NCBI GenBank assembly: GCA_964499425.1
Contig: CAZCLD010000017.1
Coordinates: 1-23,356, forward strand
Length of the DNA stretch: 23,356 bases
DNA from: JAQBYK01 sp964499425
GTDB taxonomy: Bacteria > Patescibacteriota > Gracilibacteria > UBA1369 > LOWO2-01-FULL-3
Reading direction: 5' to 3'
A program made the translations under genes and the position numbers. Below are positions 22,520-23,356 of this stretch, piece after piece (the stretch's first letter is position 1; every line of letters begins with the position of its first letter). The notes below the pieces were generated by a model, which ran no database searches, was not told where the DNA came from, and was given only the letters and a program-made list of their open reading frames with translations.

Positions 22520-23356
22520 CTAGGGGTTTTTGTAGCTTCCCAAAATCAGTTTCTCAGTCTCTTCCCAGCCAATACAGCTATCAGTCACAGACACTCCATA
22601 TTCGAGATCACCCCATCCCCCGCCTATTTTTTGACTACCTTCCTCCAGGTTGCTTTCGACCATTATTCCTGCGATATTTTCGCTGCCAGAAGCAATTTGT
22701 TCCCACAGAGAATCCCACACTTTGCGTTGATTTCGGTAGTCTTTTTCACTGTTTGCGTGGCTGCAGTCTACAAACAAACGCGGATTCACACCTGATTCTT
22801 CGCAAAACTGAGCAGCTTTTGCCACTTCCTTGGGAGAATAATTTGGCCCATTTTTTCCACCTCTCAAAATCAAGTGCCCATGAGGATTGCCCTTTGTAGA
22901 GACGACAGAAACTCGGCCTTCATCATCCATTCCCAGAAAACTATGCTTTGCCTTCGCGGAAACAATGGCATTTACAGCAATATCCAAATTCCCCTCAGTC
23001 CCATTCTTAAATCCAACAGGCATCGATAATCCACTAGAAAGCTCTCTATGCACCTGCGATTCAGCGGTTCTCGCTCCAATAGCACTCCAACAAATCAAGT
23101 CAGCATAGTACTGGATTATAATCGGCCCTAAAACCTCGGTGGCTGTAGGAAGCCCCATATCGTTGATTTTTACTAGGAGCTCACGCGCCATCGTGACCCC
23201 TTCTTTTAAAGAATAACTATCATCTAGGTGCGGATCATATACAAACCCTTTCCAGCCCACCGTAGTCCGCGGTTTTTCAAAATAGACACGCATCACAAGA
23301 TGCATCTTGTCTTCCACTTTTTTGCTAAGCTCAGCCAGTTTGCCCGCATATTCAAT
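22520..23356 (-). CDS. aroG: 3-deoxy-7-phosphoheptulonate synthase (DAHP synthase, AroG type), N-terminus beyond right edge
   Basis: First step of the shikimate pathway: condenses PEP with erythrose 4-phosphate. The frame is open to the last base of the window; the part seen is 278 residues of about 350, so roughly the first 70 are missing. An internal GTG (23317) is not the start, since upstream codons read IEYAGKLAELSKKVEDKM, as in the family. Motifs: MRVYFEKPRTTVGWKGFVYDPHLD, ATEVLGPIIIQYYADLICWSAIGARTAESQ, PVGFKNGT, LRGGKNGPNY, FVDCSHANS, and SVTDSCIGWEET at the end. Which aromatic amino acid inhibits it cannot be told. Same strand as the surface protein gene, but that gene has its own promoter. 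Any of aroF/aroG/aroH naming is possible. Confidence 0.93.
   Translation of the reverse strand: MEYAGKLAELSKKVEDKMHLVMRVYFEKPRTTVGWKGFVYDPHLDDSYSLKEGVTMARELLVKINDMGLPTATEVLGPIIIQYYADLICWSAIGARTAESQVHRELSSGLSMPVGFKNGTEGNLDIAVNAIVSAKAKHSFLGMDDEGRVSVVSTKGNPHGHLILRGGKNGPNYSPKEVAKAAQFCEESGVNPRLFVDCSHANSEKDYRNQRKVWDSLWEQIASGSENIAGIMVESNLEEGSQKIGGGWGDLEYGVSVTDSCIGWEETEKLILGSYKNP

Noticed and set aside
1..23356. CRISPR array, insertion sequence or prophage
   Set aside because: No regularly spaced repeats, transposase, integrase or phage structural genes were seen on either strand.

Overview
The window looks like a core-gene stretch of a free-standing bacterial chromosome. TGA works as a normal stop codon (for example queG and lgt end in TGA), a single lgt is present, and nothing looks like phage or transposon. 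SLH-type surface modules, a 2-oxoacid:ferredoxin oxidoreductase with its own flavodoxin, tightly overlapping operons, and several start codons sitting directly under a -10 box suggest an anaerobic bacterium. It may belong to a little-studied candidate lineage (Patescibacteria/Peregrinibacteria-like). That placement is a guess from gene content, not from a search.

Layout. 1-3229 (minus): 5' part of carB (runs off the left edge), preceded by an nrnA-like DHH phosphoesterase. 3334-4458 (plus): queG, followed by a two-way terminator, an abnormal tRNA-like gene (minus), tRNA-Cys(GCA) (plus) and a degenerate copy of the tRNA-Cys 3' half. 4921-8536 (minus): cobalamin adenosyltransferase, flavodoxin, fused gamma-alpha KorA and KorB. 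8559-10045 (plus): a DUF5665-like membrane protein, a DsbA-like thiol oxidoreductase and a VKOR, i.e. an exported disulfide-forming pair. 10058-11684 (minus): a tandem DUF4389-like membrane protein with a Cys- and His/Asp-rich tail, and lgt. 11813-18395 (minus): a six-gene lysine operon lysC-asd-dapB-dapA-lysA-dapL with 4-nt overlaps at most joints. 18749-22372 (minus): a 1207-residue secreted Cys-rich protein with C-terminal SLH-like repeats. 22520-23356 (minus): DAHP synthase, whose N-terminus lies beyond the right edge.

How it fits together. The lysine operon would carry aspartate to lysine through the diaminopimelate aminotransferase branch. Its 5' leader has all parts of a translation-coupled attenuator: promoter, an 18-residue peptide with four Lys codons in five positions, a long antiterminator stem and an overlapping terminator directly before lysC. 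I consider this the best candidate for an undescribed system here. The DsbA/VKOR pair gives a plausible route to oxidise the many cysteines of the surface protein. QueG and the adenosyltransferase both point to cobalamin use.

The other main oddities are: the last gene of the lysine operon has Asn where the PLP-binding Lys is expected; a perfectly symmetric 10-bp element places two divergent start codons at the same leaderless distance; and the minus-strand tRNA-like gene has almost no D-arm.
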